Assembly: GCA_958296185.1 (NCBI GenBank) | Contig: CATQIB010000003.1 | Location: 1 to 64,000, forward strand | DNA length: 64,000 nt | Direction: 5' to 3' | Source: an uncultured Mesonia sp. | Lineage (GTDB): Bacteria; Bacteroidota; Bacteroidia; Flavobacteriales; Flavobacteriaceae | Part shown: positions 50,676-61,455 of the stretch, piece after piece | How the letters are laid out: each line of letters opens with the position of its first letter | Position numbering within the stretch: position 1 is the first letter of the stretch | Made by a program: the position numbers and the translations under genes | Notes under the pieces: model-generated | Database searches by the model: none | Seen by the model: only the letters and a program-made list of their open reading frames with translations | Told to the model about the DNA's origin: nothing

Positions 50676-51131
50676 TTATTTAGGTGTTTTTTTTGTTCCG
50701 TAAAAATAGAGTGAATGGTTATTTATCTCTATGTCGAAAACTTCTTCTATTGTTTGTTTAATCGATTGTATTCGTGGGTCGCAAAACTCAATTACTTCAC
50801 CGGTATCGGTAAGAATTACATGGTCATGCTGTTTGTCAAAATATGATTTTTCATATTGAGCTTGGTTTTTTCCAAATTGGTGCTTTCTAACCAGTCCGCA
50901 CTCTAACAAAAGCTCTATGGTATTATATAACGTAGCTCTACTTACCCGGTAATTCTTATTTTTCATGGTAATGTACAGCGACTCGATATCAAAATGTTCT
51001 TCACTTGCATATATTTCTTGGAGTATGGCAAAACGCTCAGGGGTTTTACGGTGTTTCTTCTCCTCTAAGTACTTGGTAAAGACATTTTTTACAATGGCTT
51101 GATGATTTTCTTTTGACTGATTTGCTTCCAT
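50676..51131 (-). CDS. fur: Fur family transcriptional regulator
   Basis: [45 protein letters not shown]. Confidence 0.9.
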   Translation of the reverse strand: MEANQSKENHQAIVKNVFTKYLEEKKHRKTPERFAILQEIYASEEHFDIESLYITMKNKNYRVSRATLYNTIELLLECGLVRKHQFGKNQAQYEKSYFDKQHDHVILTDTGEVIEFCDPRIQSIKQTIEEVFDIEINNHSLYFYGTKKTPK

Positions 51132-51155
51132 AATTAAAAATGCAAATTTAAGCTT

Positions 51156-53366
51156 TTATTCACGGGTAACTTTGTTTATTCCCTTAATTTTTTTCAAACG
51201 TTCCATCAACTTCTTTAAAATGGTTTTGTTTTTCACGATAACAGTAATTTTTCCTTCAAAAACCGAGTGGTTACTTTTAAAGCTTATCTCTTGCATATTA
51301 ACGTGAAGGTTGTTTGAAATCTCTTTAGTTATGTGGCTTACCAAGCCTAAATCGTCTAAACCAGTTAACTTTATTACGGCTTTAAATTCTTCTTGAGTAG
51401 AGTCTATCCATTTAGCACTTATTATACGATAGGCATAATTGCTTTGCAATTGAATGGCGTTAGGACAGTCTTTTTTATGTACTTTAATTCCTTCTGTGGT
51501 GGTTAAAAATCCGAAAACGTCATCTCCAGGTATTGGGTTACAACAATGTGCAAGTTTGTAGGGTAATTTGTCGTTTTCTTTTCCAAAGACCAACAGGTCA
51601 TACTGCGTTGTAATTTCTTCTTTGTGTATATCATCTGGTATACTGGGTTTTCTAATTTTATTTTTAAAATAATTTACAAAAGCATTACTACGAGAGGCAT
51701 TAAATTCTTTAAGCGCCACGTTATCAATGGTGCCAATTCCTACACGGTAAAATAAATCTAAGCTGGTTTTTATTTTAAAATACCGTACCAATTGGGTGAT
51801 TGTTTGTTCGTTAAAGGGAATTTTTAGAGATCTTAGTTTTCTTTTTAAGATGGCCTTTCCGTTTTCGGCTAGTATTTTTCTATCTTCTTTTAAAGCCGAT
51901 TTTATTTTAGATCGAGCTCTTGCCGTTGTGGCATAGTCGAGCCAATTTTTATTGGGTTTTATGGTTTCTGATGTAATTATTTCTACTTGATCTCCGCTCT
52001 TTAAAACGTGACTTAAGGGTACTAATTTACCATTAACTTTGGCTCCTCGAGTTTTTAAACCAACATCGGTATGAATACTAAAAGCAAAATCAAGTGGTGA
52101 AGCTCCCTTTGGTAAAGATTTAATTTCACCTTGAGGGGTGAAAACAAAAATCTCCTTCGAGTATAAATTTAATTTAAATTGTTCGACAAAATCTACCGCA
52201 TTACCTTCGCTATTTTCTAAGGCCTCTTGTAATTTATTGAGCCATTGTTCAAGATTTTCATCTTCTTGCTCGGCACCATGTTTGTATTTGTAATGAGCAG
52301 CATATCCTTTTTCGGCAATTTCATTCATTCGTTCGCTGCGTATTTGTACTTCTACCCAACGGCCCTTTGGTCCCATTACGGTGATATGCAGTGCCTCATA
52401 ACCTGTTGATTTTGGTGAGGAAATCCAGTCGCGTAATCGAGTGGGATTAGGTCTAAAAAAATCAGTGACTATAGAATAAATTTTCCAAGCCAAAAACTTT
52501 TCTTGATCTGGGGTGCTGCTATAGATTATTCGAATCGCAAATTTGTCATAAATCTCTTCAAAGGCTATATTTTGTTTGATGATTTTCTTGCGAATTGAAA
52601 AAATAGATTTGGGTCTACCTTTTATTTCAAATTCAATTGCTTCTTTTTCTAAGGCATTAGAAATAATATTTGAAAATTCTTGAATGTACAGATCTTGGTC
52701 TTCTTTACTCTCTTTCATTTTATCAAGTATTTCTTGATAAACTTCTGGCTCGGTGTATTTTAGACTTAAATCTTCTAATTCCGTTTTGATGTTATAGAGG
52801 CCTATTCGATGTGCTAAGGGTGCATAAATATACAAGGTCTCTGAGGCTATTTTTATTTGTTTATCATCGCGCATCGACTCCATTGTCTGCATATTATGCA
52901 GCCTGTCTGCAATTTTAATGATGATTACCCGAATGTCATCATTTAGCGTAAGCAGCATTTTTCTAAAATTCTCAGCTTGTAAAGAGATGTCTTTTTCGGG
53001 TTTAAGGTTGGTGATTTTAGTAAGACCCTCAACAATTTTGGCTACTACATCGCCAAACATCTCAGCAATATCCTCTTTGGTGTAAGCTGTATCTTCAACA
53101 ACATCGTGCAATAAAGCTGCTGCAATTGAAGTGGCATCTAAACCAATCTCTGATGCTACTATTTTCGCAACCGCAATGGGATGAAAAATATAGGCTTCGC
53201 CAGACTTTCTTCGTTGCTCTTTATGTGCATCTACTGCGACATCGAAAGCTTTACGGATCAGTTTTTTGTCCTCTTCACTTAACTGCCGGTAACTTATACG
53301 CAATAGCTCTTTATATTCTTGGGCTATCTTCTTGTTTTCTAATTCTAATTCTTGTTCACTTATCAT
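51156..53366 (-). CDS. RelA/SpoT bifunctional (p)ppGpp synthetase/hydrolase
   Basis: HD motif AALLHDVVEDTAYT, IIKIADRLHNMQTM; synthetase RDWISSPKSTGYEALHITVMG; TGS and ACT regions. Confidence 0.95.
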   Translation of the reverse strand: MISEQELELENKKIAQEYKELLRISYRQLSEEDKKLIRKAFDVAVDAHKEQRRKSGEAYIFHPIAVAKIVASEIGLDATSIAAALLHDVVEDTAYTKEDIAEMFGDVVAKIVEGLTKITNLKPEKDISLQAENFRKMLLTLNDDIRVIIIKIADRLHNMQTMESMRDDKQIKIASETLYIYAPLAHRIGLYNIKTELEDLSLKYTEPEVYQEILDKMKESKEDQDLYIQEFSNIISNALEKEAIEFEIKGRPKSIFSIRKKIIKQNIAFEEIYDKFAIRIIYSSTPDQEKFLAWKIYSIVTDFFRPNPTRLRDWISSPKSTGYEALHITVMGPKGRWVEVQIRSERMNEIAEKGYAAHYKYKHGAEQEDENLEQWLNKLQEALENSEGNAVDFVEQFKLNLYSKEIFVFTPQGEIKSLPKGASPLDFAFSIHTDVGLKTRGAKVNGKLVPLSHVLKSGDQVEIITSETIKPNKNWLDYATTARARSKIKSALKEDRKILAENGKAILKRKLRSLKIPFNEQTITQLVRYFKIKTSLDLFYRVGIGTIDNVALKEFNASRSNAFVNYFKNKIRKPSIPDDIHKEEITTQYDLLVFGKENDKLPYKLAHCCNPIPGDDVFGFLTTTEGIKVHKKDCPNAIQLQSNYAYRIISAKWIDSTQEEFKAVIKLTGLDDLGLVSHITKEISNNLHVNMQEISFKSNHSVFEGKITVIVKNKTILKKLMERLKKIKGINKVTRE

Positions 53367-53386
53367 ATATCTAAGATACTAAAAGT

Positions 53387-54622
53387 CTATGATTTTTCTA
53401 AATTATTAATTCGTTGCAAAAGGCTTGGGTGCGAATAATACATAAATACGTAGAAGGGGTGGGGCGTTAAATTGCTAAAACTATTGCTGGATAATTTTTT
53501 TAATGCCGATATTAAAGGCTGTGCCCCGTAAGTTTGTTGAGCATATTCATCGGCTTGATACTCAAATTTTCTACTTAACATATTCATCAATAAACCGGTT
53601 ACCACAGAAATTGGCGTGTAAAGAATACTAAAGGCAATAAGGCCAACGTGAAAACTAGGCTGGCGAACACCAAGCGCTTCAGACAATAATGAGTTCCCTA
53701 TAAATAAGGAGAATAACCACAGTGTGAGTCCTGTAGTAATTAATGAAATTAAAAGGTTAAATAAAATATGTTTCTTTTTATAATGTCCCACTTCGTGGGC
53801 TAAAACCGCTACTATTTCTTCTTCGTTTAAATCGTGAACAAGGGTGTCGTACAAGGTGATTCTTTTTTCTTTACCCAAACCAGAAAAATAGGCATTGGCC
53901 TTTGTACTTCTTTTAGAGCCATCAATGATGAAAATTTTTGTCAAAACAAAACCTACCTGCTTGGCGTAGCTTTCAATTTTATCACGCAAGGTACCCGGCT
54001 CTAGCGGCGTTTGCTTGTTGAATAAAGGCACAATAAGTTTACTGTAAAACATATTAAGAAAAATAGAGAAAATACCAATCGAAATCCAAGCATAAATCCA
54101 AAAATGGTCTTCGGTAATTTGATACAGTTTTATAACCAAGGTGAGCATACCCCCACCAAAGATAGCGGCTAATAGCCAAGATTTAAGCTTATCTAATACA
54201 AAGGTTTTTTTTGAGGTTTTATTAAATCCGTAACGTTCTTCAATGGTGAAGGTACTATAATAGGTAAAAGGAGTAGTTAAAATATCGTTTGCTAGCAGCA
54301 AAACGCCAAAAAATATAAGCGCCACAATTATAGGATGATCACTAAAATTTCTAGCAAAATTATCAACAATAGCAAATCCATCTAAGAAGAAAAAGGCTAA
54401 GGTAATTAGCAGCGAGAAACTTGCGGTAAGTACACCAAATTTATAGCGTGTTTTTTTATATGCTTGAGAGCTTGAATAAGCTTTCTCATCATAAATGTCT
54501 TGTAGTTTAGAAGGTAATTTATCTTCAAAATGCTTAGCGTTTAGAGCACCTAATAGTTGATCGAATGCAAAATGAAGAATCAAAATACCAATGAGTAAAT
54601 AAAACAAAATAGTTGGGCTCAT
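53387..54622 (-). CDS. M48 family metallopeptidase (Ste24/CAAX protease type)
   Basis: VAVLAHEVGHYKKKH HExxH; STKANAYFSGLGKEKRITLYDTL; EYQADEYA. Confidence 0.93.
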   Translation of the reverse strand: MSPTILFYLLIGILILHFAFDQLLGALNAKHFEDKLPSKLQDIYDEKAYSSSQAYKKTRYKFGVLTASFSLLITLAFFFLDGFAIVDNFARNFSDHPIIVALIFFGVLLLANDILTTPFTYYSTFTIEERYGFNKTSKKTFVLDKLKSWLLAAIFGGGMLTLVIKLYQITEDHFWIYAWISIGIFSIFLNMFYSKLIVPLFNKQTPLEPGTLRDKIESYAKQVGFVLTKIFIIDGSKRSTKANAYFSGLGKEKRITLYDTLVHDLNEEEIVAVLAHEVGHYKKKHILFNLLISLITTGLTLWLFSLFIGNSLLSEALGVRQPSFHVGLIAFSILYTPISVVTGLLMNMLSRKFEYQADEYAQQTYGAQPLISALKKLSSNSFSNLTPHPFYVFMYYSHPSLLQRINNLEKS

Positions 54623-55060
54623 AAAGAAAACATATTATTTACGTTGCAATATATTTAGTAATAGAGGAATAACCAAGATTTGCTTAAATGGGTTTTATGA
54701 TAATTATCAACCAAAGCATTAACATTTACATCTCTCATACATAAAAACTATTTCGTATTAAGCGTGTTTAGCAATATTTTTTAAAAATCTCTGCTTGGTC
54801 TGGCTTTAAACTTTAACCTCTATTTACTTCTGATTGTTTTCAAATTAAAATTTAGAAATGTGTTTTATCGTTCAGGTTTTTTATATGAAACAATGGCAAA
54901 GGTTTGGAGAGAATATTGCCGAATGCTGGAGGTTAATTAGTTAAGAAAATAGGCGCATTGGCAGTCTTTTAAAGCCGATTTTTAAGTTGTTTTCTATTCA
55001 TGAATTTCATTGCATTTGAATAAGACTTAAGCTAAGTTTTATTTCGCTTAAAGCGGATAA

Positions 55061-55861
55061 TTAATTGAAGTTGCGCTGGCGCTTGGCCTCAAAAATTAAA
55101 ATTCCGGCTGCGACCGATACATTCATAGAGTCAATTTTTCCTTGCATGGGAATATGAATATTTTTTGTGGCGGCTTTTCGCCAAGTTTCACTTAAGCCTT
55201 TGTCTTCTGTTCCTACAACCAAAGCCGTTGAGTTTGTGAAATTTTGATTGGTATAGATTGCTGAGTCTTGCAAGATAGCTGTATAAATAGCAATATCGTT
55301 TTCTTTTAAATAGCTTATAATCTCTGAAGTAGATCCACTGGCAATCTGATTGGTAAATACACAACCTACACTTGACCGAATGATGTTAGGGTTGTAAATA
55401 TCGGTTTTAGGGTTAGCTATACAAACGGCATCTACATTGGCGGCATCGGCGGTACGTAATAATGCACCGATGTTCCCTGGTTTTTCAGGCGCTTCGGCAA
55501 TCAACAACAGCGGGTTATCACTTTTAAATTTTAAATCTGCTAAAAGGTGTGGCTTAGAAGCAGCTACGGCAATTAGTCCTTCTGTGCTTCCGCGATAAGC
55601 AATCTTTTTATATACCGCTAAGCTGATTTCAATTTTTTCAAGTGCCTCAAATTTTAAACTTAGATCTGTGTCACTTCCAAGTATTTCATTGCAATAATAC
55701 AGCTCTAACAACTGGTAACCAGCTTCTAGGGCGAGCTCAATCTCGCGAGCACCTTCAATAATAAACTTTTGTTCTCTAAGCCTTACTCTTGACTTTTCTT
55801 GTAACTGGATTAAATGCTTGATACTTTTGTTTTGTGTGCTGGCTATACTTTTATGATTCAT
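55061..55861 (-). CDS. TrmH/SpoU family RNA methyltransferase
   Basis: APEKPGNIGALLRTADAANVDAVCI, NIIRSSVGCVF, VGTEDKGLSETW, IPMQGKIDSMNVSVAAGILIFEAKRQR. Confidence 0.92.
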   Translation of the reverse strand: MNHKSIASTQNKSIKHLIQLQEKSRVRLREQKFIIEGAREIELALEAGYQLLELYYCNEILGSDTDLSLKFEALEKIEISLAVYKKIAYRGSTEGLIAVAASKPHLLADLKFKSDNPLLLIAEAPEKPGNIGALLRTADAANVDAVCIANPKTDIYNPNIIRSSVGCVFTNQIASGSTSEIISYLKENDIAIYTAILQDSAIYTNQNFTNSTALVVGTEDKGLSETWRKAATKNIHIPMQGKIDSMNVSVAAGILIFEAKRQRNFN

Positions 55862-55875
55862 GAGTAGGGCTTAAA

Positions 55876-57183
55876 CTATTTTTTGTATTTCTTGCTATAA
55901 CGTTCATATAACTTGGTTTGATGAGTTTTTAAACTTACTGCCCGACCATCTATAAAGGCATGTGTCAGTTTGTTTCCCCGCATATCTAAGGCATCACCTT
56001 CGCTAATAAACAAAGTAGCCGATTTGCCTACTTCTAGTGATCCATAATGGTTATGAATACCTAAAATTTGAGCATTATTATGAGTTATGAGTTGTAGTGC
56101 TTGTTCTTTTGAGAGATCATAAGCGGCACAAGTACCAGCATAAAACGGAAGGTTTCTGGCATTCATTCGCTCCATATCGCCGCTTGGCTCTAGTCCGACG
56201 AGAAGCCCGGCTTGCGTTAATTGAGTAGCCAATTTAAAAGGGGCGTCATAATCTTCATCGTCTTGTCTTGGTAAACTGTGCGGACGATTAACTAATACTG
56301 GAATTTTTGCATTTTTAAGTTCGCTGGCATAAATTAAAGCTTCATACCCACCTACCAATACGATTTTTGGAATTTGTAAATTTGTTTTAAATTGAAGTAT
56401 ATCAGCAATTTGCTGTTTTGTGTTGGCGTGAATGTATAAGGTTTTATTTCCGCTAAACACCGGTTTTACTGCCTCAAAAGCAATACTTTTTGTGCCAATC
56501 TCTTTAGATCTATAGCTTTTTGCCTGCTCGAAGTAAAATGTAAGTTTATTTACTTCTTTGCTGTAATTTTCTAAATCTTGTTTAATTTTTTTCTTTTTAT
56601 CTAGGTGGCTCATTCTCTTATAAATAGATGGCCAATTAAGGTGGATACCGTGGTCCTTGTTTATATAGGCGTCTTCCCAGTTCCAAGCATCGAGTTGAAC
56701 CACAGAAGATGTTCCCGATATTCGTCCGCCTCTAGGAGTAATTTCGGCAATTAGAACACCGTTTGGCCGCATAGATTCAACCACCTTGCTTTCGGTATTG
56801 TATGCGATTAAACTACGTATATGAGGTAAAAAACTACCGGTTTCATTTTCATCTTTAGAAGCTTTTACCGCATCAATTTCTACCAATCCTAGAGTGCTGT
56901 TAGGTACTATAAAACCTGGGTAAATATGTTGGTTATTGGCTTTAATAATTTGTGTATTGGGTTTTAGTGGGTGATTTTCATTCGCCTTACCGATATATTC
57001 AATCTTACCATTATTAAAGTCTATGCGTGAATTTTTAATAACCTCGCCTTTACCGGTGTGTAATGTTGCACCTTGTATGCTAATAGCGTTTTTTTGTATT
57101 GCTCCTGGGGTTTGTTGCGCATTTGCATTTAAGGCAAATAACAACAAAATTAATAGTAGAGTAGTGGGATATAATGATTTCAT
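55876..57183 (-). CDS. Amidohydrolase-family protein lacking the HxH motif
   Basis: Signal peptide; IQGATLHTGKGEVIKNSRIDFNNGKI; QALQLITHNNAQILGIHNHYGSLEVGKSATLFISEGDALD. Confidence 0.8.
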   Translation of the reverse strand: MKSLYPTTLLLILLLFALNANAQQTPGAIQKNAISIQGATLHTGKGEVIKNSRIDFNNGKIEYIGKANENHPLKPNTQIIKANNQHIYPGFIVPNSTLGLVEIDAVKASKDENETGSFLPHIRSLIAYNTESKVVESMRPNGVLIAEITPRGGRISGTSSVVQLDAWNWEDAYINKDHGIHLNWPSIYKRMSHLDKKKKIKQDLENYSKEVNKLTFYFEQAKSYRSKEIGTKSIAFEAVKPVFSGNKTLYIHANTKQQIADILQFKTNLQIPKIVLVGGYEALIYASELKNAKIPVLVNRPHSLPRQDDEDYDAPFKLATQLTQAGLLVGLEPSGDMERMNARNLPFYAGTCAAYDLSKEQALQLITHNNAQILGIHNHYGSLEVGKSATLFISEGDALDMRGNKLTHAFIDGRAVSLKTHQTKLYERYSKKYKK

Positions 57184-57187
57184 AGTT

Positions 57188-60154
57188 TTAAATTCTTTCT
57201 TCTAAGGTGTCGCAATGCATTAATATTTTTTCATCTTCAACCACCTCCTGAGTTTTTGAACCACTTTGATTGGCGTTTAATGTTTTTTGTATCAATTTAT
57301 TTTTTAAGGTTTTGTTTTGCGTACGAAGTAGTTTGTCTTTTTCTAAATCAAAATACAATTTACCATCTACAAAAGTTTTTTCCGCTTTAGCGTAAATAGA
57401 TAAAGGGTGATCACTCCACAATACCAAATCGGCGTGTTTACCTTCTTTAATACTTCCTACATACTTATCAATGTGCAATAATTTAGCAGGATTAAGTGTT
57501 ACTGTTTTCCAAGCATCTTCTTCACTTAAACCACCATATTTAATGGTTTTTGCTGCTTCTTGATTTAATCTTCTACTCATTTCGGCATCATCAGAGTTTA
57601 TCGCAGTGACAACGCCTTGATTATGCAAAATTGCTGCATTATAAGGTATTGCATCATTTACTTCATATTTATATGCCCACCAATCAGAGAAAGTTGAGGC
57701 ACCAGCACCGTGTTCTTTCATCTTATCGGCAACTTTATATCCTTCTAAGATATGAGTGAACGTATTTACGGTAAAACCGAATTGTTCGGCCACTTTCATA
57801 AGCATATTAATCTCACTTTGAACGTATGAGTGGCACGAGATAAAACGTTTAGAGCGGATAATCTCTAACAAAGTCTCTAATTCAATATCTTTGCGATAAT
57901 TCGGATTGTTTTTTATCTCTTGCTCGTAGGCTAAAGCTTGATTAAAATAATCGATATACACTTGTTCAACTCCCATACGGGTTTGAGGAAATCTATAGCC
58001 GTTACCCCAGTTAGATTGTTTCACGTTTTCACCCAATGCAAATTTGATAAATTTAGGAGCCTGCTCAAAGATAAGCTCATCGGGTTGATGCCCCCAGCGT
58101 AATTTTAGTATAGCCGATTGACCACCAATTGGGTTGGCCGACCCGTGTAATAATTGAATAGTAGTTACACCACCAGCTAAGTTTCTGTAAATGTTAATAT
58201 CTGTAGGGTCAATAACATCTTCCATTTGCACTTCAGCGGTTGAATTATGACCCGCTTCATTAACGGCAGAAGCTGCAATATGCGAATGTTCGTCAATAAT
58301 TCCTGAGGTTAAGTGTTTGCCCTTGGCATCTATAATTACGGCATTATGGCTTGATAAATTTCGCCCTATTTTATGAATTAAGCCATCTTTTATTATAATA
58401 TCATGGTTTTTGATAATACCCTGTTCCTCATTGGTCCACAGGGTTGCGTTTTTAATCAAGAATTTTTTAGTTTCTGGTAAAGTTTTAAAACCATAGGCCA
58501 TATTAGGAAATGAAAAAGGAGCAAAGTTTGGTTTTTCCAGGTCTTCTTGCTCATTCTTTTCTTGCTTCTTTTTAAAGTTTTCATCTCGCACAGCGGTTAA
58601 TTTCCTTTGCTTACCGTTTGGCGTGTTTAACCATACACTTAAATGCTTTTTTTCTTTAGGAGCTTTGATTAGCAACCTATACATTCCCATTTCGTTAGAT
58701 TTAGGAATTTCGAATACTAACGTTTGATCTTTACCTAATTGTTTGTGTTTAAAATCGATCTCCTCTCCATTCCATAGCAATTGACTAGGTTGTTTTTTTT
58801 CATACTCGTAAACTAATGTGAGGGGAAAGTCTATAGCACTAACATTATATTTACCAATAGGGGTTAGCGCTTCAAGCGAATTTAAATTATGCAGCTCTCC
58901 CTGGATAACGTGGGCCAGTATAGCGCTATTTTCCTCAAAATAGGGCGTGTCAGTAATAAAAAAATTTGCCAACTTATCGGTATGTAAGCTCCCTATTCGA
59001 TGATCTTGCCGGAGAAGTTGAGCGGGTTTGCTGGTTAAGGAAGCCAATGCAATCTCTTGCGGTAATCCGTATTCAATAGCTAACAATAAATTGCTTTTAA
59101 AGGAAGCCAAATCTTCTAAACCGTGAGTTGTTAAAGTAAATGGAATTTCATTTTTATGCAAAAGCATCAAATTCGCTGGAGCTTGATCCCACCTTTTTAA
59201 TTTTTTAAGACTGATTTTTTCTGCAATTTGCGGATGACTGATTGTGTAGGGTTTAGGGAAATTAAGAGGAGCAATTATAGTATTCCGCATTTTTCTTAAC
59301 GTACTTAAATTCTCATACTCAAACCCATTGCCCTTAATCAAATAATTTTTACCAAATTCTTCGCCAATTTTAATTGCCCGGAGCTCATCTAATCCATTGT
59401 CGGTAATAAAAATTTGAGGTAAATTTTCTTGTTCTATTAAGGCTTCCAGCGCTAAATCTTGATAGGCTGAATTGTTATTTTTATACCAATTAGCATCTAA
59501 ATAAGTCTGCCTAATTAAAGCCATTGCTCCCATTGTAGAGGTAGGATACATTTGATTGGAAAGTACACTTTTATCAAAAGAGAGAACGGCACTTGCTTTT
59601 TTCTTTATTATACTTTGTATTGCGCCTTGGTTTTTAACTAGACTTACAAGACTAGAGGTACCGCGCATAATCCCATCTGGATAATGCGTATTAACTACAC
59701 CAAAACCAATTTGTAGAAGTTCCTTAGCTTCATCTTTTTCATATTCAAAAAAGTGGCTGGCATTGGTCTCTGGTCGTATATGATCATTCCAATAATAACC
59801 TGTCCTTGTGGCATCATAACCGTTACCTTTTTTAGCGTTTTCTTTTGTAGGTTTTTTGATTCCAAAATCACTTGTTAAATCAATAAATGAAGGGTACAAA
59901 TGTTTCCCTTCTAGGTTTATTCTATTAAAATTCTCTTCAACAGTAATGCTTTTGGCTACTTTTACAATCTTTCCTTTGTAAACAAGTATATCTCCTTTAA
60001 AGGCTTGCTCATTAGGATTATGAATGGTGCCATTTTGATAAAGGGTATAAGCATTATATCCGCTTTTTACCCCATCGTTTTTAGGGAAATATTCTTGGGC
60101 TTGAACTGTAGTAAATAAGAGCCATATCCCAAAGTAGGTTAAAAGATTTCTCAT
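57188..60154 (-). CDS. Large two-module amidohydrolase-family protein
   Basis: Two successive amidohydrolase-like modules; C-terminal one has GIIDEHSHIAASA...VNTFTHILEGYKVADKMKEHGAGASTFSDWWAYK...TLNPAKLLHIDKYVGSIKEGKHADLVLWSDHPL. Confidence 0.88.
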   Translation of the reverse strand: MRNLLTYFGIWLLFTTVQAQEYFPKNDGVKSGYNAYTLYQNGTIHNPNEQAFKGDILVYKGKIVKVAKSITVEENFNRINLEGKHLYPSFIDLTSDFGIKKPTKENAKKGNGYDATRTGYYWNDHIRPETNASHFFEYEKDEAKELLQIGFGVVNTHYPDGIMRGTSSLVSLVKNQGAIQSIIKKKASAVLSFDKSVLSNQMYPTSTMGAMALIRQTYLDANWYKNNNSAYQDLALEALIEQENLPQIFITDNGLDELRAIKIGEEFGKNYLIKGNGFEYENLSTLRKMRNTIIAPLNFPKPYTISHPQIAEKISLKKLKRWDQAPANLMLLHKNEIPFTLTTHGLEDLASFKSNLLLAIEYGLPQEIALASLTSKPAQLLRQDHRIGSLHTDKLANFFITDTPYFEENSAILAHVIQGELHNLNSLEALTPIGKYNVSAIDFPLTLVYEYEKKQPSQLLWNGEEIDFKHKQLGKDQTLVFEIPKSNEMGMYRLLIKAPKEKKHLSVWLNTPNGKQRKLTAVRDENFKKKQEKNEQEDLEKPNFAPFSFPNMAYGFKTLPETKKFLIKNATLWTNEEQGIIKNHDIIIKDGLIHKIGRNLSSHNAVIIDAKGKHLTSGIIDEHSHIAASAVNEAGHNSTAEVQMEDVIDPTDINIYRNLAGGVTTIQLLHGSANPIGGQSAILKLRWGHQPDELIFEQAPKFIKFALGENVKQSNWGNGYRFPQTRMGVEQVYIDYFNQALAYEQEIKNNPNYRKDIELETLLEIIRSKRFISCHSYVQSEINMLMKVAEQFGFTVNTFTHILEGYKVADKMKEHGAGASTFSDWWAYKYEVNDAIPYNAAILHNQGVVTAINSDDAEMSRRLNQEAAKTIKYGGLSEEDAWKTVTLNPAKLLHIDKYVGSIKEGKHADLVLWSDHPLSIYAKAEKTFVDGKLYFDLEKDKLLRTQNKTLKNKLIQKTLNANQSGSKTQEVVEDEKILMHCDTLEERI

Positions 60155-60275
60155 TCTCGTTAAATTTAAGGCTAAAAATAGTAAAATAATTTAACCTAAC
60201 TCTCTTGAATTCTCGCATAAAATACGCTCCATTTATTAATTAGGGCATAGATTGTTTTACTTAACGAGCGAGAGT

Positions 60276-61355
60276 TTAATAAGAGGAAGGAGTTTTATTC
60301 TGATAAAAATCATTAACCAATAAAGCAACGACATAATTATAACTTTTCATTCCCAAAGGTTGATTATTGGCTTTTAAAAATTGGTTGTAAAACGACTTAA
60401 AAAGTGGTTCTAACGGATTTTGATGCGCCTGCCAGAAATCACCTACTTCTTGATAATTTTTGAGCACACCTGTATTGAGCAAACCAATTAGATTATCGGC
60501 TTGACAAGGGTCTCTTTGCATAAGATCACCTAAGCAATATTGCAGGGCAAAAGCATAACCAGCATAACGTATTGCAGTATTGGTATGGTTCATACTTACC
60601 TTGCAAGCCATAAAATTAGCCTCATTTTCTTTAGCATAGCCAATTTGATGACCCATCTCATGGCTGGTAGTGGTGGGTAGCTTAAATAATGGTATTCGTG
60701 TATTAACTTGTGCCTCGTTTGTCAAGGGGTTTAGATAACCATTAAACCCCATATAGGTTAAGGGGATGCTTAGTAATGAAGGTTTTATACTGGGGTTTTT
60801 ATAAATGAAATTTGCATTGGTTTTGGCTAAATGTTGGTAGCCTTCTGTCATTAACCGTCCAACTTCAAATTTATGAAAAGTGAAAACTACTGGCTCGTGT
60901 TCTTTTTGGGTGAGTTGTAACTGAAGTTCATTTGTTTTTTTAATTAAATGCTCGGTGTAATTATTTAATTCGGGCAAATTATAATCCGCTTTAAGCTGAA
61001 GGCTGTGATGCAAAGGTTGCCTATAAAAATTATACCCCCAGAATAAATGAAAAAAAAATATTAGAATAGAAAAGAAAGCTAATAATTCTACTGCCCATTT
61101 GCTGAATGCACCGAAATTATTTCTAATACGCCTATAAATCCAGCGAAGACTGATAAAAATAAGCACGCCGTAAATAACATCACCTACAGAAAAGGGGATA
61201 AAACCAAAAGCCAAACGAAGTAAACTGGAAAGATAAGGATAAATACCTTGACTGTAATATAGTTCTACCCACTGTGGTTGTGTTTTTAAAAACTGTAAAA
61301 ACATAATTTGAATGGGTAAGAAAATTGCAAAAGCAATGAGAATTTTTCTTTTCAA
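60276..61355 (-). CDS. DUF3810 family membrane-associated metalloprotease-like protein
   Basis: N-terminal TM segments, TTSHEMGHQIGYAKENEANFMACKVSM HExxH-like variant. Confidence 0.8.
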   Translation of the reverse strand: MKRKILIAFAIFLPIQIMFLQFLKTQPQWVELYYSQGIYPYLSSLLRLAFGFIPFSVGDVIYGVLIFISLRWIYRRIRNNFGAFSKWAVELLAFFSILIFFFHLFWGYNFYRQPLHHSLQLKADYNLPELNNYTEHLIKKTNELQLQLTQKEHEPVVFTFHKFEVGRLMTEGYQHLAKTNANFIYKNPSIKPSLLSIPLTYMGFNGYLNPLTNEAQVNTRIPLFKLPTTTSHEMGHQIGYAKENEANFMACKVSMNHTNTAIRYAGYAFALQYCLGDLMQRDPCQADNLIGLLNTGVLKNYQEVGDFWQAHQNPLEPLFKSFYNQFLKANNQPLGMKSYNYVVALLVNDFYQNKTPSSY

Positions 61356-61424
61356 ATTTTTTATTTCAAATGTAAAGAAAAACCAATAAAAACGGGTATA
61401 TTTTTATTCTTCTTACAGAAACAA

Positions 61425-61432
61425 TACCTTTG
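61425..61432 (+). promoter_or_regulatory. Candidate -7 element (TACCTTTG) for pepD
   Basis: TAnnTTTG match 23 nt upstream of the ATG. Confidence 0.45.
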
Positions 61433-61455
61433 TGAAATATATAAAAATATAGAGC

